Of a stretch of DNA of 64,000 nt, positions 1 through 11,834 are shown one piece after another. The position numbers were made by a program, and so were the translations under genes. The DNA is from Blasia pusilla. Taxonomy: Eukaryota > Marchantiophyta > Marchantiopsida > Blasiales. The stretch's first letter is position 1; each line of letters begins with the position of its first letter. The notes under the pieces were generated by a model. The model was not told the origin of the DNA, did no database searches, and saw only the letters and a program-made list of their open reading frames with translations. The stretch is from assembly GCA_050084515.1 (NCBI GenBank), contig CM114271.1:33976001-34040000 (forward strand), written 5' to 3'.

Positions 1-1563
1 GCTTGAAGAATTTGCGCGGGGCCGTGCAAATATGTTCTCAAACCTCATCCGGGCTGCAGGCACTGTTTCGTGGATCTCGGCCGTGAAACGGTGTGATCTC
101 TCATCTGATGGTTTACTCACTAGATTGCTTGCTTGCTTCCATGCCTGCAAGAAACTCAAGGCTGACTTCTCAGTTGCATTGCAGATGGAAAGATGAGATT
201 CAAGGATCACTCAAGATATAGGTGAAACCTACTGAATTATGCCTTTGGGACAATTTGCCTGTGACTATCACCCTTGGAGGTGAATAAGTGGTTTCCGGTT
301 TCCACCATCAACTGCTGAAGGGTTGTTACCCACTAATGGTGGTACCACCTGCAATCCCCACAAATGGCCCTTTTATCTTGAAAATTGTGGAGGGGCCTTT
401 TCCATCTGCAATTCTAGGGACGAACCTTGGGAAGCGCATCACTGCTCCTTTCAGAAAAGAAATTAGAGAATTGTACTATTTAATGCCTTGGTTCATGGAG
501 TACAGATTCCATGGTTTATGTGACACTTGGTTGGGGAGGGAGCAGGCCGTCTCAAGGGTAGTCATATACACAATAAAGGGGAAGGGAAATGGAGAATCCT
601 ATGGAGGACAAGAAAGTAAGTCACAAAATAAGAAAATGAAAAGGTTGGAAAAAAATAATTTTGGATGTCTAAGTTGAGTTACATGATTCGCCTGGACAGA
701 ATTTCGAAACAAAATACGGAAAAGCATCCCTATAATGGGCAGTTTGTTTTATGGGAGTGCCAATACCTAAACGGAAAATGTTGGTTGTGTTTGGCCTCGA
801 AGAAGTTGTTCAAGATAGCTCTATCTTCAAGATAAATGCCTTTAAGTCTTTCGATTGGTAGCAGTTGAGAATCTATTTGTCGTTAAAGACGATTGGAGAT
901 TGATGTGGTGTTTATTTTCCACTTGTGACCATAGTTGTATTTCCCACGTATGTAGAATGGTATAAGCCCCATAATAGTTTTAAAATAAATAAATTATGGC
1001 TATCCAAACTGCATACAATTTGCACTTGGACATGCACTGAGGATTTGCCATTCTTTCTTCCAAAGTAACCCTAATGAAGTAGCATGCCCAAAATATTCAT
1101 TAGTACCCCAAAACACAAGACCAAATTCTTAATTGAAATCCAAAGTGTAATGTGTTTCGTGGATATATTCTCTTTGTCTTTTCTTTTCCCACTAGCACCA
1201 AGGGTTGGAAAAGGAAAACCATATCTTCTTTGAGGCAGACAATAGGTCATCTCTTTGGAAGCCAACCACTTGCTAAGTCCATAAACGATGTGATTCTTGA
1301 ATTCCCCATGAAATTTTCTTTTCAATTTTTTCTCATCCATGTTTGCTTTGAATTATGCTTCTTAGTTTTACTTTGGAAAATTTCATCCTTTTCATGAAAA
1401 AAAAAGAAATTTTAGAAATTTAATAACCTATGAGGTAATATTTTGTAAGGTTAAGAACTCCATGGATGATAGAATTGTACATACTTGAGTGTAAAGGGGA
1501 AAAAAGCACCATCGGAGAAAAGGCAAGGGAAGGGAGAACCCTTGAAGTAAGAAACAAGGGGAT
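1..1563. other. flanking DNA left of the nested retroelement; no supported gene
   Basis: AT-moderate sequence with no domain I recognise. An open stretch at 288-677 (+) gives about 129 codons, and an upstream stretch around 2-196 (+, frame 2) reads as a plausible peptide for about 60 codons. Neither has a clear start, splice signals or a family motif, so they may be fragments of a decayed gene cut by the window edge. From about 700 to 1500 the sequence is AT-rich and holds nothing coding. The bases just before 1564 (GGGAT) look like one side of the target-site duplication of the retrotransposon that follows. Confidence 0.4.
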
Positions 1564-2565
1564 TGTCGCGACCCTCATGACCAAACAAATGCCAAGCGGA
1601 ACATCGGAACATTAACAAGCTCACGCTAAGATGGTTTGCGCGTTGGAGTAGTCTCGAAGAAGAAACAAGAGACGAGACGCGAGCGAGGCTTCACATTTCA
1701 GATGTTTGGTGGACCGAGAAACGTGGACCAAACGGAATAAGACTTGAAAGGAGTTGAGTCTAGAAAGTGGGTTGCCAAAAGGAAGAATCCGGATTTGGAA
1801 TGCCACTAGCGTTTGAGAGTTTTAGATTGTATTTATAACCATAACTTTTAGCGCCGAGATGCGTTTGGATTAAAAAAGGGTGTGTTGGAAGGCTTATGGA
1901 AAGCCGGTTCAAACGCACTAAAGATCTCTGCAAACGCATAAGCAGCAGCTGAGAAACTACCCGGAAACGATTGTAAGTGGAGTTGGGTTGAGGGCCACAA
2001 TGAAGGGCCCGACTCTCCTTTTCCAAAGGAGGAGGGGGATTATTGGAGAACCCCAGAAGTTCTAGTAAGGGGGAAGGTCTCTGAGAGTGCTCGGAACTCG
2101 AACCCCACTTTGGGCGCCACGGGGCGGCTCAAGGGCATGGAACGGAACGCAAGTTTGGGGGTTGGGTTGGAAAACCTGCACCAAGTCTATTGAGGCGATT
2201 TTAGACATCCCTCTTGGATTTCACACCGCGACTCAATTACTTGGGTCTCAGTTTGGAACTCACACGAGATCCGTTGAACATTTGGGATCGCTAGGCGCGC
2301 AAGTGCCGTTTTAGATCCCTGGACTAACCAGGAAGTCTGTTCCAAGTCTTGAAGGACTTGCCATGTGTTGGAAACTAGGAAGTAAGGAAGGTTGAGCTTG
2401 ATGAGATGCCGAGTTGAGAATTGGGTGGGTTGGAACGCTGGTTGGCCCGGACTCGACTAACGAGAGTGCGTGTTTGGGTGCAGATCGGCGATGAGATCTT
2501 GTCCTACTGAACGTACGCTTCCGCAACACTAAAGATTGGCGTTCAAGGAGAGTAGGGGCGCGACA
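1564..2565 (+). repeat. 5' LTR of the chromovirus
   Basis: About 1.0-kb long terminal repeat starting TGTCGCGACC and ending GCGCGACA. It matches the segment starting at 7873 (same order of landmarks: CATCGGAACATTA, GGTTTGCGCGTTGG, AAGGGCATG) and, for its last 410 bases, the segment 22311-22722. The two LTRs carry scattered substitutions and small indels, so the insertion is not recent. A related solo LTR lies at 24456-25486 in the opposite orientation. Short open stretches inside (for example 2087-2314) have no coding support. Confidence 0.93.
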
Positions 2566-2567
2566 AG

Positions 2568-2579
2568 TGGTATCAGAGC
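2568..2579 (+). promoter_or_regulatory. primer-binding site, initiator tRNA-Met
   Basis: TGGTATCAGAGC lies two bases after the LTR end. This is the standard plant retrotransposon primer site complementary to the 3' end of initiator methionine tRNA, where minus-strand DNA synthesis starts. It also fixes the LTR boundary at 2565. Confidence 0.92.
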
Positions 2580-2714
2580 TAATCCTTGGTGAGCGAGAAC
2601 TTGGGGTCGTGGGATCAATCGGACGCTTGGGAAAACTCAAGGTAGCGGCTAGACTCAGACGCTCGAGGAGGGACGCAAGAAACGAGGAGGAGATCTGAGT
2701 GAGTTGGCTTGAAA

Positions 2715-3791
2715 ATGACGATCGAAGGGGAACAACCCAAGAAGCGCCGAATCAAGCGACGTGAACCAAGAGAGGAACCAATGCCATTAGATGAGCTCTT
2801 TGGGAGACTCCCGAAGAGCTGAACGCCAGTCGTGAGGACGTTCTAGAGGCGAATCCTTCCACGGGGCCATCGGGCCCAAACTCAGGGGAACGGACCGAGT
2901 CAGGCCAGGCGTTGGACTTGTTGAAGCTGTTGGTGGAGCAGATATCCCAGCAAAGCAAGCGGATTGCAGAGTTAGAGGCCACCCGAACTCCGGGTGCGGG
3001 CAAAAAGCTCTACAAGACAAACTTGCCCACGCCATTCACTGGGGTGGGGCGCTCGCGGAAAGTGAAGGATTTCCTTATGAAACTGGAACTGTACTTCGAG
3101 GCGCAGAGGGCAGTTGAGCAGGACAAGGTGACGATAGCCGTTACTTTCTTGAAGGATCATGCGTTACAATGGTGGACAACTCAATGAGAGGAATATCTGG
3201 TCGGCGAGTCACCTGTGAGTTGGGAGGAGTTCAAGGTGTTGATTGGGGATTGATTCACTCCGGAGTACCAAGGGTTGCGCGACACGGTGGAATGCGTGCG
3301 GATGCGGCAGAGTGGTTCCTTAAGCGCGTATGTGAGGGAGTTTAGTGCGAAACTGACTTCTCTTCCAAAGATGGATGAGCACGTGAAGAAGGCTATCTTC
3401 AATAGTAGACTCAAGCCGAGCGCTGAAAAGGCCATTTACCGAATGTCGACGTTTCCAGATACCTGCGCGGATCTTCTGAAGCTAGCGGAGCGGATTGGGG
3501 ACGATGAGGTCCAAACCCAGAAATCCTTTGAGCCAAAAGTTTTTTCGAAGAAGTCGAAAAATAAGGAGTTGTTCAAATGAGTCTGGAGTGGGGGCCAGCA
3601 CGATCCAGGAGAGTCATCTGCCCCGGCAGCAAAATGAGTGGAACTTCATGCAAAGCCGAGAGGAGGACAACACTCGAAGTCAGGGAACGGCAAAGGTCAT
3701 ATGCTACAACTGTGGCGAACTGGGGCACCTGGCAAAAGTGTGTTCGAAACCGAAGGTTAGTAATGGGAGTATGATTGCGTTTGTTGCTTAG
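2715..3791 (+). pseudogene. gag: gag polyprotein remnant (chromovirus)
   Basis: Structural protein of the retrotransposon. A likely start is the ATG at 2715, giving a lysine/arginine-rich N-terminus. The capsid-like part (2912-3580) contains the hallmark tryptophan pair of the gypsy gag core (ALQWW at about 3165). A CX2CX4HX4C zinc knuckle for RNA binding is intact at 3702-3743. The frame is broken by TGA at 3185-3187, 3251-3253 and 3578-3580 and by TAG at 3789-3791, with the zinc knuckle in another frame than the capsid. At least two stops (3251, 3578) fit CGA-to-TGA, and 3789 fits CAG-to-TAG. Confidence 0.85.
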
Positions 3792-3797
3792 CATCTG

Positions 3798-4379
3798 TTG
3801 GCGGGTGATCTCGAGACGTCCCTTCAGGTCACCAAGAGGACGCACAATTTGGTGTACCTAAGATCCAAGATTTCTGATCGCGATGTGTTGTTGCTTGTGG
3901 ATATAGGTGTTTTGCACTCCTTCCTAAGCCCGAGAATCGTGAAGGAACTGGGGTTGTCTACCTCTAAGGCGGATGAGCCCATTCGAGTAGGATTTGCAGG
4001 AGGCAAGTCTCATCGGACTTCTGAATTGGTCTTGGGTTTGACTGTAGGATGCGGGGTATTTGAGTTGAAGGAGAATTTCACTGTGTGTGAAATGGATGGC
4101 ATTGACGGAGTCTTGGGGAATACATTCCTAGATGCGTATGAGGTGGAGTTAAGACGTAGACCCTTGAGGTTGAGCGTCTTGCTAAAAGGCAAACGGTTAC
4201 AGGTGCGGTTGGTCCGTGAGGTTTTGGCGAAAAAGAAGTTAGTGAACTCAATTACAAGGAGGAGCATGACCGAGTTGGAGAATGGATTTCTCTGCTTGAT
4301 GAGACAAGTGGAGGAGGCTACAAGAAGAATACCCAGAGATCAGGACACTGCTTCAAGGGGAATCCTAGAACCACTCTAG
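3798..4379 (+). pseudogene. retropepsin-like aspartic protease (chromovirus pol)
   Basis: Polyprotein-processing protease of the gypsy pol. The active-site triad reads Asp-Ile-Gly at 3900-3908 instead of Asp-Thr/Ser-Gly; an ACA-to-ATA change explains it and would abolish activity. The expected second hydrophobic-hydrophobic-Gly element (VLGNTFL) follows at about 4110. The frame is the same as the zinc knuckle upstream and runs through to a TAG at 4377-4379, one codon-step before the RT reading continues in frame at 4383. So gag zinc knuckle, protease and RT were one reading frame before the stops arose. Confidence 0.82.
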
Positions 4380-4382
4380 GAA

Positions 4383-5534
4383 GTGGTCAAGGAGTTTGAG
4401 GATGTCTTGGCAAAGGAGCTTCCGACTGAATTGCCGCCACATAGAGCCGTCGATCATAAGATAGAGATCATACCTGGTTCCCAACCGCCTTCAAAAGCAC
4501 CATATAGGTTGAATCAGGAGGAACTTCTTGAGTTGAAAAGGCAGTTAAGTGAGCTCTTGGAAAAGGGTTACATTAGGACTAGCAAGTCACCTTATGGAGC
4601 ACTAGTTCTTTTTGTGAAGAAGAAGGATGGAAAGATGAGGCTATGTGTTGATTACCGTGCGTTGAATAAAGTGACGGTTCGAAACAATTATCCTCTTTCG
4701 AGGATAGATGATCTCTTGGATAGGCTGGTAGGCGCGAGATATTTCAGTAGGATTGACTTGAAGTCAGGATATTACCAGATCCGGATTGCCGAGGCAGATG
4801 TGGAGAAGACTATGTGTAGGACAAGATACAGTTCCTTTGAGTTTGTAGTGATGCTTTTCGGTCTATGTAACGCGCCTCCGACGTTCATCACATTGATGAA
4901 CTCCATTTTTCACAAGGAAATGGATGAGTATGTTATCATCTATATTGATGACATACTTATCTATTCGAAGTCACTAGAGGAGCACGTTCGACATGTGAGA
5001 GCGGTCTTGTCTAAGCTAAGGGCAAATCAACTGTATGCGAATGTAGAGAAGAGCGAATTTGGTTTGAGCAAGATCAAATTCTTGGGTCACGTGGTCAATG
5101 CAGATAGCGTCAGTCCAGACATGGAGAAGGTGAAAGCGATTGTCGAGTGGGAACCCCCATCCACTGTAAAGGGGATGAGGAGGTTCATAGGTGCGGTGCA
5201 ATTCTATCGCACTCATGTGAAAAACTTCTCGGGAATTGTGAGGCCTCTCACGGATTGGACAGCAAAGTTTGCCAATACGACTTGGACCCAGGAAGTTAAT
5301 GAGGCATTCAGCCGAGTGAAGCAGATTCTATCGCAGGAACCAGTATTGAAGCTGCCGGAGTTTGACAAACTGTTCGAAGTGCATACCGATGCTAATGATT
5401 TCACGGTTGCAGGAATGTTGGTGCAAGAAGGGAGACCGGTAGCATACGAGAGCAAGAAGCTGAGCGATACTGAACAGAGATGTCCCACTTGCTTGAGGAA
5501 GTGGCGGCATTATCTAGGGCTCCATAGGACTTGA
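4383..5534 (+). pseudogene. pol: reverse transcriptase and start of RNase H (chromovirus pol)
   Basis: Longest intact stretch of the element, 383 codons. It has the conserved RT series: KKKDGKMRLCVDYRALN (about 4617), SRIDLKSGYYQIR (about 4750), and the catalytic YIDD box at 4941-4952, followed by the connection region FLGHVV (about 5080) and the RNase H start with HTDAN (about 5386). The family normally has TDAS at that RNase H aspartate. A TGA at 5532-5534 stops it; the reading continues in frame afterwards. It copies element RNA to DNA in cytoplasmic particles. Confidence 0.92.
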
Positions 5535-5840
5535 GTATTCACCGATAATATATCACTAAAGTATTTTGAGACCCAGGATCGAGTGACACCGAAAAAATTG
5601 CGATGGCATGATACCTTGGCGTTGATGGATGTTGAGTTGATTCACAAGCCAGGTAAAGATAATGTGATTCCAGATGCGTTGAGTCGCAAGGAGGAACACA
5701 TGCCATCGACGACACAGGTCTTGAGAGCAATGTTCCCTAAAGAAATAGACCTGGAAAGAAGGATTCGTGAAGGATATATGAAGGATGCTATGACGGGAGT
5801 GTCGAGGAAGTTGAAGCGGGTGAGAAGGTGGCCAACATAA
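5535..5840 (+). pseudogene. RNase H C-terminal part and RH-IN linker
   Basis: After the stop at 5532 the same frame gives VFTDN (RNase H), then KLRWHDTLALMDVEL and the typical IHKPGKDNVIPDALSR that ends the gypsy RNase H domain (about 5637-5690). It removes the RNA strand during reverse transcription. The frame closes at 5840, before the integrase. Confidence 0.85.
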
Positions 5841-5929
5841 GTTTTGCTTTACTAAGGTTCAAGCAGAGTAGGATCTATGTAGGGCAAGGTAGGATCGAAC
5901 CAAAGTGTTAGAGAGTGTCCCAACCCTTG

Positions 5930-7187
5930 GCGGACATAAAGGAGAGAAATCTCGGCCCTGTCAAAGCGGTTCTTTTGGCCCAACATGAAAGAGGATGTTG
6001 CTCAATATGTGAAGACCTATGTGACCTCCCAAGCGAATAGAGTTTCTTATGATAAGAAACAAGGCTTTCTGCATCCCTTGCCGATCCCAAGAGGACCCTT
6101 GCAAAGTGTGAGTATGGATTTCATCACGAGTCTTCCGGAATCCTAGGGATACAACGCTATACTTGTGATTGTTGATCGGTTTAGCAAAATGGCGAGATTC
6201 GTGCCGACGGTGGATTCCGCGATGGCTTATACGACGTCGCAATTGTTTCTCGATAGCTGGTGGCGTGCTCACGGTTTGCCAAGGAGCATTGTTTCAGATC
6301 AGGATCCAAGGTTTACTAGTGCTTTCTGGAAGCACTTGTTCAGGAGGTTTAAGACCAAGCTGAGTTTCAGTACGGCTTTCCACCCACAGTCGGATGGACA
6401 GACTGAAAAGTTAAACTCAATCATGAATCAATACTTAAGGAATTATATCAGTGCTGATCAACGAGATTGGGTCAAGTGGCTGAGCATGGCGGACTACTAC
6501 TACAACTCGACCAAGCATTGTGCAACTGAAGAATCTCCGTTTCTCTTGGCAAATGGACGAGAGCCAGAAGGGCCTCTTGATCTAGCCCTTTCGAAGGGTA
6601 CTACATCGGCACAAAGACAACAAGCGACGGCAGAAGGTTTGTTGGTAGAAATGCGAGAACGGGAAGAGCGAGCAAGGCGAAGTCTTACAAAGGCTCAAAT
6701 GAGGTACGTTAAGCATGCTAACAAGAGTCGGTGCCAAGTACGATTCCAAGTTGGAGAGCAAGTGTGGTTGAGTGTGAAGAATCTCACTCTTCCGAAAGAG
6801 TTTTCTGCAAAGCTGTTTGCCAAGTATGGTGGATCCTATGTGATTGTGGCAAACCCGTTTGAGGATGTGTATACATTGGGGCTGCCGGACCAGTTCAAGA
6901 TTCACCCGACCTTTCATGTGTCATTTTTGAAGAAATATCTTCAAGATAATGGACGTTTCGAGCGGAGACAGGTGGTGAGACCGCACCCGGTGATCATAAA
7001 GGAAGAGCCAGAGTTTGAGGTGAAGACCATCTTACGTTCGAGGCGTCGGGCCAACAAGTATGAATACTTGGTTAAATGGAAGGGCTACCATGTGAAGGAG
7101 GCGACTTGGATTGCGGAGGCGGATTTGGAACACACGCAAGAGTTGTTGCAAGACTTTAAGCGAATGCAAGCGAGGCACATACGTTAG
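5930..7187 (+). pseudogene. integrase with C-terminal chromodomain (chromovirus pol)
   Basis: The zinc-binding N-terminal part (about 5930-6100) is badly degraded, with its cysteines lost. The catalytic core follows: first Asp in MDFITSLP at about 6114, a TAG at 6144-6146 where Gln is expected, second Asp in VSDQDPRF at about 6290, and Glu in DGQTEKLN at about 6400, a DD35E pattern. The open stretch 6165-7187 is uninterrupted. The C-terminus (about 7012-7165) is a chromodomain, with EYLVKWKGY and the aromatic ATW. In chromoviruses this domain directs integration to methylated-histone chromatin. This domain defines the clade. Confidence 0.92.
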
Positions 7188-7872
7188 TAAGAGGAGAAGC
7201 TAGAGACACGACTTGTAACCATTGGAATCTTGGGCCGAAGGCCGTTGTAACTAGAATATACTAGTGTTGCAATAAAGGAGTGTATGGATTTGGAGATTCG
7301 ATACCAGAGTTGATTGCAATTTGTATGTTGTAGTGCATGGCTATGAGTCGTTCATCATAGGCTTAGGATGTAAAGAGGACATACAAGGAGTATTTGAGGT
7401 GAGAGCTCGTATGTGGATAAGCACCTAGAATAGGACCTTGTGTTGGATTACACTCGGGCTCGCCCTAGCGTCGGCGGGGCAGATGATGTCTGTCTGGGGC
7501 TTGGGGTGATCTTACTTGTGGCTACATAAGTAAACTTAGTGACGCGCCTAAGTAGAATACGAGAGCGACCCAATAGTAGTACGATTTGTAGACCACGTAA
7601 ACAGGTGTGATGTTTATAGGAATGAGCCAGAAGAGTCTAAGGTTGCACACTTAGTTAGCTTATTTGATAGGTTAGTTCTTTGGAAACAGTTCAGGCTTAT
7701 CAAAGAGGAGAGGCTAATAATTCTAAGTGGGACAAAGCGACAACTATAGACTAAGAGGAATTGCGGGTTAGCCACCAGAACGCAATTCAATGTCAAGGGG
7801 TAGGTTGCCCGGGAGACTTGACATAACAAAGGTTTGCGTTGATGAGGGCATCAACCTCTAAAGAGGGGTGAG
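7188..7872 (+). other. 3' untranslated region and polypurine tract of the chromovirus
   Basis: About 0.67 kb of non-coding sequence between the integrase stop and the 3' LTR. It ends in a purine run AAAGAGGGGTGAG at 7860-7872 directly before TGTCGCG, the expected polypurine tract that primes plus-strand DNA synthesis. Confidence 0.8.
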
Positions 7873-8472
7873 TGTCGCGATCCTCATGACCAAACGAATG
7901 CCAAGCGGAACATCGGAACATTAGCGGGCTCACGCTAAGATGGTTTGCGCGTTGGAGTAGTCTCGAAGAAGAGACAAGAGATGAGACGCAAGAGAGGCTT
8001 CACATTTCAGATGTTGTGGTCGCGACCAAGAAACCTGGACCAAACGAGGAATAAGACTTGAAAGGAGTTGAGTCTAGAAAGTGGGTTGCCAAAAGGAAGA
8101 ATCCGGATTTGGAACGCCACTAGCGTTTGAGAGTTTCCGATTGTATTTATAACCATAACTTTTAGCTCCAAGATGCGTTTGGATTAAAAAAAGGTGCTTT
8201 GGAAGGCTTATGGAAAGCCAGTTCAAACGCACTAAAGATCTCTGCAAACGCATAAGCAGCAGCTGAGAAACTACCCGGAAACGACTGTAAGTGGAGTCGG
8301 GTTGAGGGCCACAATGAAGGGCCCGACCCTCCTTTTCCAAAGGGGGAGGGGGGCCCAGAAGTACTAGTAAGGGGGAAGGTCTCCGAGAGTGCTCGAAACT
8401 CGAACCCCACTTTGGGCGCCACGGGGCGGCTCAAGGGCATGAAACGGAACGCAAGTTTTTTTTTTTGGGGGG
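7873..8472 (+). repeat. 3' LTR of the chromovirus, left piece
   Basis: Matches the first 590 or so bases of the 5' LTR (1564-2150). The match ends in GCAAG followed by 11 T and 6 G, where the 5' LTR has GCAAG, 3 T and 5 G. The missing right part of the LTR resumes at 22311, showing that 8473-22310 is an insertion. The T/G tract is the left copy of the target-site duplication, expanded by slippage. Confidence 0.92.
8456..8472. repeat. left target-site duplication, expanded T11G6 tract
   Basis: Left copy of the duplicated target; the right copy TTTGGGGG is at 22311-22318, and the undisturbed site in the 5' LTR is at about 2154. Extra T and G suggest replication slippage after insertion, or assembly error in a homopolymer. 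Confidence 0.65.
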
Positions 8473-8479
8473 ATTGGTA

Positions 8480-8530
8480 TTCCAGCGGGAGAGAGGAAGA
8501 GAGGAGAGTCTCTCTTAAGAAAAAAGGGCC
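8480..8530 (+). repeat. left terminal inverted repeat (imperfect, GA-rich)
   Basis: Reads CAGCGGGAGAGAGGAAGAGA and on to AGTCTCTCTTAAG. The right end (22235-22310) read on the minus strand gives GCGGTAAGAGGAGAGGAAGA followed by more GA units and, further in, TTTTTTTTAAGAGAG. So the two ends share a GCGG core plus a (GA)-rich run and an AAGAGAG/CTCTCTT block in inverted orientation. The simple-sequence content makes the exact length uncertain. Confidence 0.5.
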
Positions 8531-9105
8531 AAATCCGCCTCCTCTCTTCAAAACTTTTTGACATATTTGAAATTTTTGTTTGCTTTCAAATTCATGAAAT
8601 CTTTAGAAGAGAATAGATAGTGGTTCACATTTGGCCCTAAAGAAACCTCCTTTTTCTAGGGGGCGAAAAAAAAGTAGACATCATAAGACCACTACAAAAT
8701 TTTTCCGCCACTCTCCATGTGAGCCTAAGTTTCTTAACATGACGTGTCTCGGTCTACAAAAAACAGTGCCCATGGGTATTTTTGTTGGAGGACCACCCGG
8801 ATGCCAACCTCTCTTTTTGCAGGAACTGCATCATGGCCTCTCTGAATTGCCCCATAACCAACTTTCTCGTTGGTTATGAATTGCTCAAGACCAACTTTGT
8901 GAAATGTGAACACATGAGAGGATAATTGAACCAAAAGATTGTTAGTCGTCTGGAGTAAAGAGGAACTGATGTCCCTTCATTGGATCCTAAAGCCGAGAAC
9001 CGAGAATCGCACCCTCCCAACCCGTAGAAAGAAAGCTCACCATAAGAAAGGAAAGATTTTTACAAGTGATTTTCTTCCACCCTCGCACCCACGACAATCT
9101 AATAG

Positions 9106-9560
9106 GTTGGGAATCCAAAATGGAAACCGGGTAGTAGGAATCTGCACATCTTAGACAAGAAAAGAAGCCTACAATGCTGGTTTGACGAATGTAGGGAACG
9201 ACAAAAGTTAAGAAGCCCGCCACAATGCGTCTGTTGGTCTCACACGGAAAGAGTCCGATCACTCAAGCGATCAGGTCGAATCCGACAACTTGCTTGGAAA
9301 TGGTTAAAACGTTGAAGTGGGCAAAAAGCTCAAAGTTGCAACCCGTCAGAATCATATGGGTTGCAAAATTGTAATTCTGAGTAGCTAAAATAACACAATG
9401 CACTAGTCCCAAAAAACTTTCCAACAAACTTTTACAAACACCATTGTCGGTTGAAAAAATCTCGACCTTTATTACCTCCGAAGGAACCTCGGAAATGTAC
9501 ATTTGACCTAGTCTATGATTTCTTCAGCCTCGTCATCTACAAATTTACTCCTAACTCTCC
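9106..9560. repeat. diverged direct duplication, copy 1
   Basis: Landmarks GGGTAGTAGGAATC, GGAAAGAGTCCGATCA, GTTGCAACCCGTCAGAATC and ACTTTTACAAACACCA recur in the same order at 11297-11706. The copies differ by many substitutions and indels. Both contain one degenerate copy of the element's palindrome (9334-9366 here). No coding function is seen. Confidence 0.75.
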
Positions 9561-10780
9561 TCGATGACAGTACAAAAGGAATGTCCTGGGATACAAATGG
9601 CTCCTCTAGCCGATTGTAGACGGGATCGTCGAGAGTGGTATGTCTCACCGGGTAATACATGGCAAAGACACAACCCAGGTGAAAGCGTTGCTACCAAGTT
9701 CGGTCCCATGTAAGAGCTTAGGGCGGATCGAAGATCAGATCTGCAAGATATACTCCTTAATTTGTAAACCCCACCTCTTTACCTTAAGAGGTGGGGGAAC
9801 TCTCTCCACTTCAGTATCACAATCCTATCCTCATCCTACTAACCAAAACTCCTTCCTTTCTCTTGAGTGCTTTGAGTGGAGTGGCAGTGGAACCCAACAA
9901 GCACACTCTACTTAGAAACCCAAGGATGACCACGGCATAAGGTCCTCTGCCTTGGACTAGTTGAATGTACCAAGGCATCCTCTAAAGTACACCCGACTCC
10001 TAACCGATCAGGTAGTGCAATCACCTTCTTCTTCTCCTCGACCTTGCTGATGGTTGTTCTCCCTTCTTGTTCGGGTAGTAGGAGACTTAACAGGCTGAGG
10101 CCAACATACAGGGGAGCTCAAGCATGACCCTCTCTCTCTCCACTCACTAACTCTTATCACTTACAGACACTGGAAGTCCAAGTTGTCACACCTTGGAAGT
10201 AATCATGTGATTGGTGTCAAAGGCCAAGCTTAGGTGGGCGAACAAAGCTTTCAAGCTTTCCAAGCACACCTTGGTGGAGCACAATCTTGGAACCCAAGCT
10301 TGCCTCCCCTCACTTTGGTAGATCCTCTTGTCCTCTCCCTGCACTTTTGAATGATTAGTTGAATCATCTCCAAGAATCTCCCTTCATCAAGCCCTCCCCA
10401 ACTCATCACTCAATCATGCACATACTCGGATACAAGGCAATGGTGTGAACTCATTTCACTGGCTACCTCCCGTGTATCACAAAATCATAGAGTACATGAG
10501 AGACCTTCTTAGTCTCACCCCCCTTCAAGCACACTACACACTACCTAGACTTGGGAGCACAAAACTTTGGTTAGCTTGGCTCAAGAGATCGGTGTCTACT
10601 AGCCAACAACATGTATATGCCCCTTCAAGCAAACCCACCTGAGTATTTATAAGTGAAGTTGAGAGCCCTCTTCTTCCTTGAGCTTCTCTGGTATTCTGGG
10701 TTCCTACCTTCCTAAAAATCTACCTCCCCTAAGCATCTACTCCAAGGCATCTATGCCTGAAATTTCGACCTCATCTACTT
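9561..10780. other. anonymous sequence inside the 13.8-kb element
   Basis: About 1.2 kb without repeats of the surrounding type or coding signals. Open stretches at 9640-9915 and 10445-10642 have no recognisable domain. Lying between the two duplicated segments, it may be a further insertion or captured host sequence. Confidence 0.4.
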
Positions 10781-10839
10781 GAACCTGTTCTCACTAGCAT
10801 TTCCCAAGCTTGCTTCTTCTCAAGCTGGTTCGAGATTCC

Positions 10840-11175
10840 TTGGTGCTCCTCACCTGATCTCACCTGATCTCCGCTGCTCCTCGGCTGATAATTACTTCCC
10901 GCTTCCTCACCGATCTCACCTGATCTCCAAAAAATCATTACTTGATCTCCTCGGCTGATAATTACTTCCTCGCTGCTCCTCACCGATCTCCTCAGCTGAT
11001 AATTACTTCCCTGCTGCTCCTCACCTGATCTCACCTGAGTCATGCACCGCTCCTCACCTGATCTCACCCGATCTCACCGATCTCCTCGGTGATAATTACT
11101 TCCCTGCTGCTCCTCACCGATCTCACGTGATCTCCTCACCGGCTGATAATTACTTCCCCCGCTGCTCCTCACCAG
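10840..11175. repeat. imperfect minisatellite
   Basis: Repeated modules built from CTCCTCACCTGATCTCACC, GGCTGATAATTACTTCC and TGCTGCTCCTCACCGATCTC, with unit length varying from roughly 40 to 75 bases. Open frames through it on the minus strand are repeat artefacts. Confidence 0.75.
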
Positions 11176-11287
11176 ACGCCATAATGGTCTCATGTAACCT
11201 GATTTGAGTCCCACCGCTTCTCGGCAATATACCTTGTACGCCCGCAATGTGACACCCATCCAAGATCAATACGTGCTCCGCCCTTGG

Positions 11288-11706
11288 TAATACCATTATG
11301 GAAATCGGACGGGTAGTAGGAATCCAACACGTCTAAGAGAAGAAAAGAAGTCCGCCGCCTTTACGAGTTGAGGGAAGGTGCCAAGGGAAAAATGCCTCTT
11401 AAGTTGGACCAACAGGGAAAGAGTCCGATCAGCAAAGAAGAATCCGACAGGTTGCCGAAAGTGGTAAAAAGGTGTTTGTCGTCAAAAAGTGAAAAGTTGC
11501 AAGCGGGAGAAATCGGACGGGTTGCAAAATAGAAGTCCCTGGAGTACCGATCACATTCAAAAGACATAAAAATTTGAGCAAACTTTTACAAGCACCACCA
11601 TCGTTGAAAAATCATCTCCTTTATATCATCCGAACAAAGCTCGGAACTATACATTTGATCTATGTTATGAAATCTTTTGCCTCATCATCAAATAACTCCC
11701 TACTCC
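11288..11706. repeat. diverged direct duplication, copy 2
   Basis: Partner of 9106-9560, with the palindrome copy at 11493-11526. It lies just downstream of the minus-strand methyltransferase gene, so it may be the original 3' flank of that gene and copy 1 a later duplicate. Confidence 0.75.
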
Positions 11707-11834
11707 AAACGCTCTAGTCTTGCTGGGTCTTGAGTTCTTTGAACTCACTCGTCATCGTCCTCGAGAGCTCTTGCAAAATTACTTTTGGCCTTGCCCTCCC
11801 GATTTTGGAATCGTTGGAAGTGACGATGGAGTCA

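Noticed and set aside
2087-2640. Open frames within the LTRs (also 8074-8551, 22055-22788, 24590-25329)
   Set aside because: They lie wholly in LTR sequence, occur on both strands and have no domain.
6000-6100. Intact integrase zinc domain in the chromovirus
   Set aside because: Position is right, but the His and Cys ligands cannot be found in any one frame.
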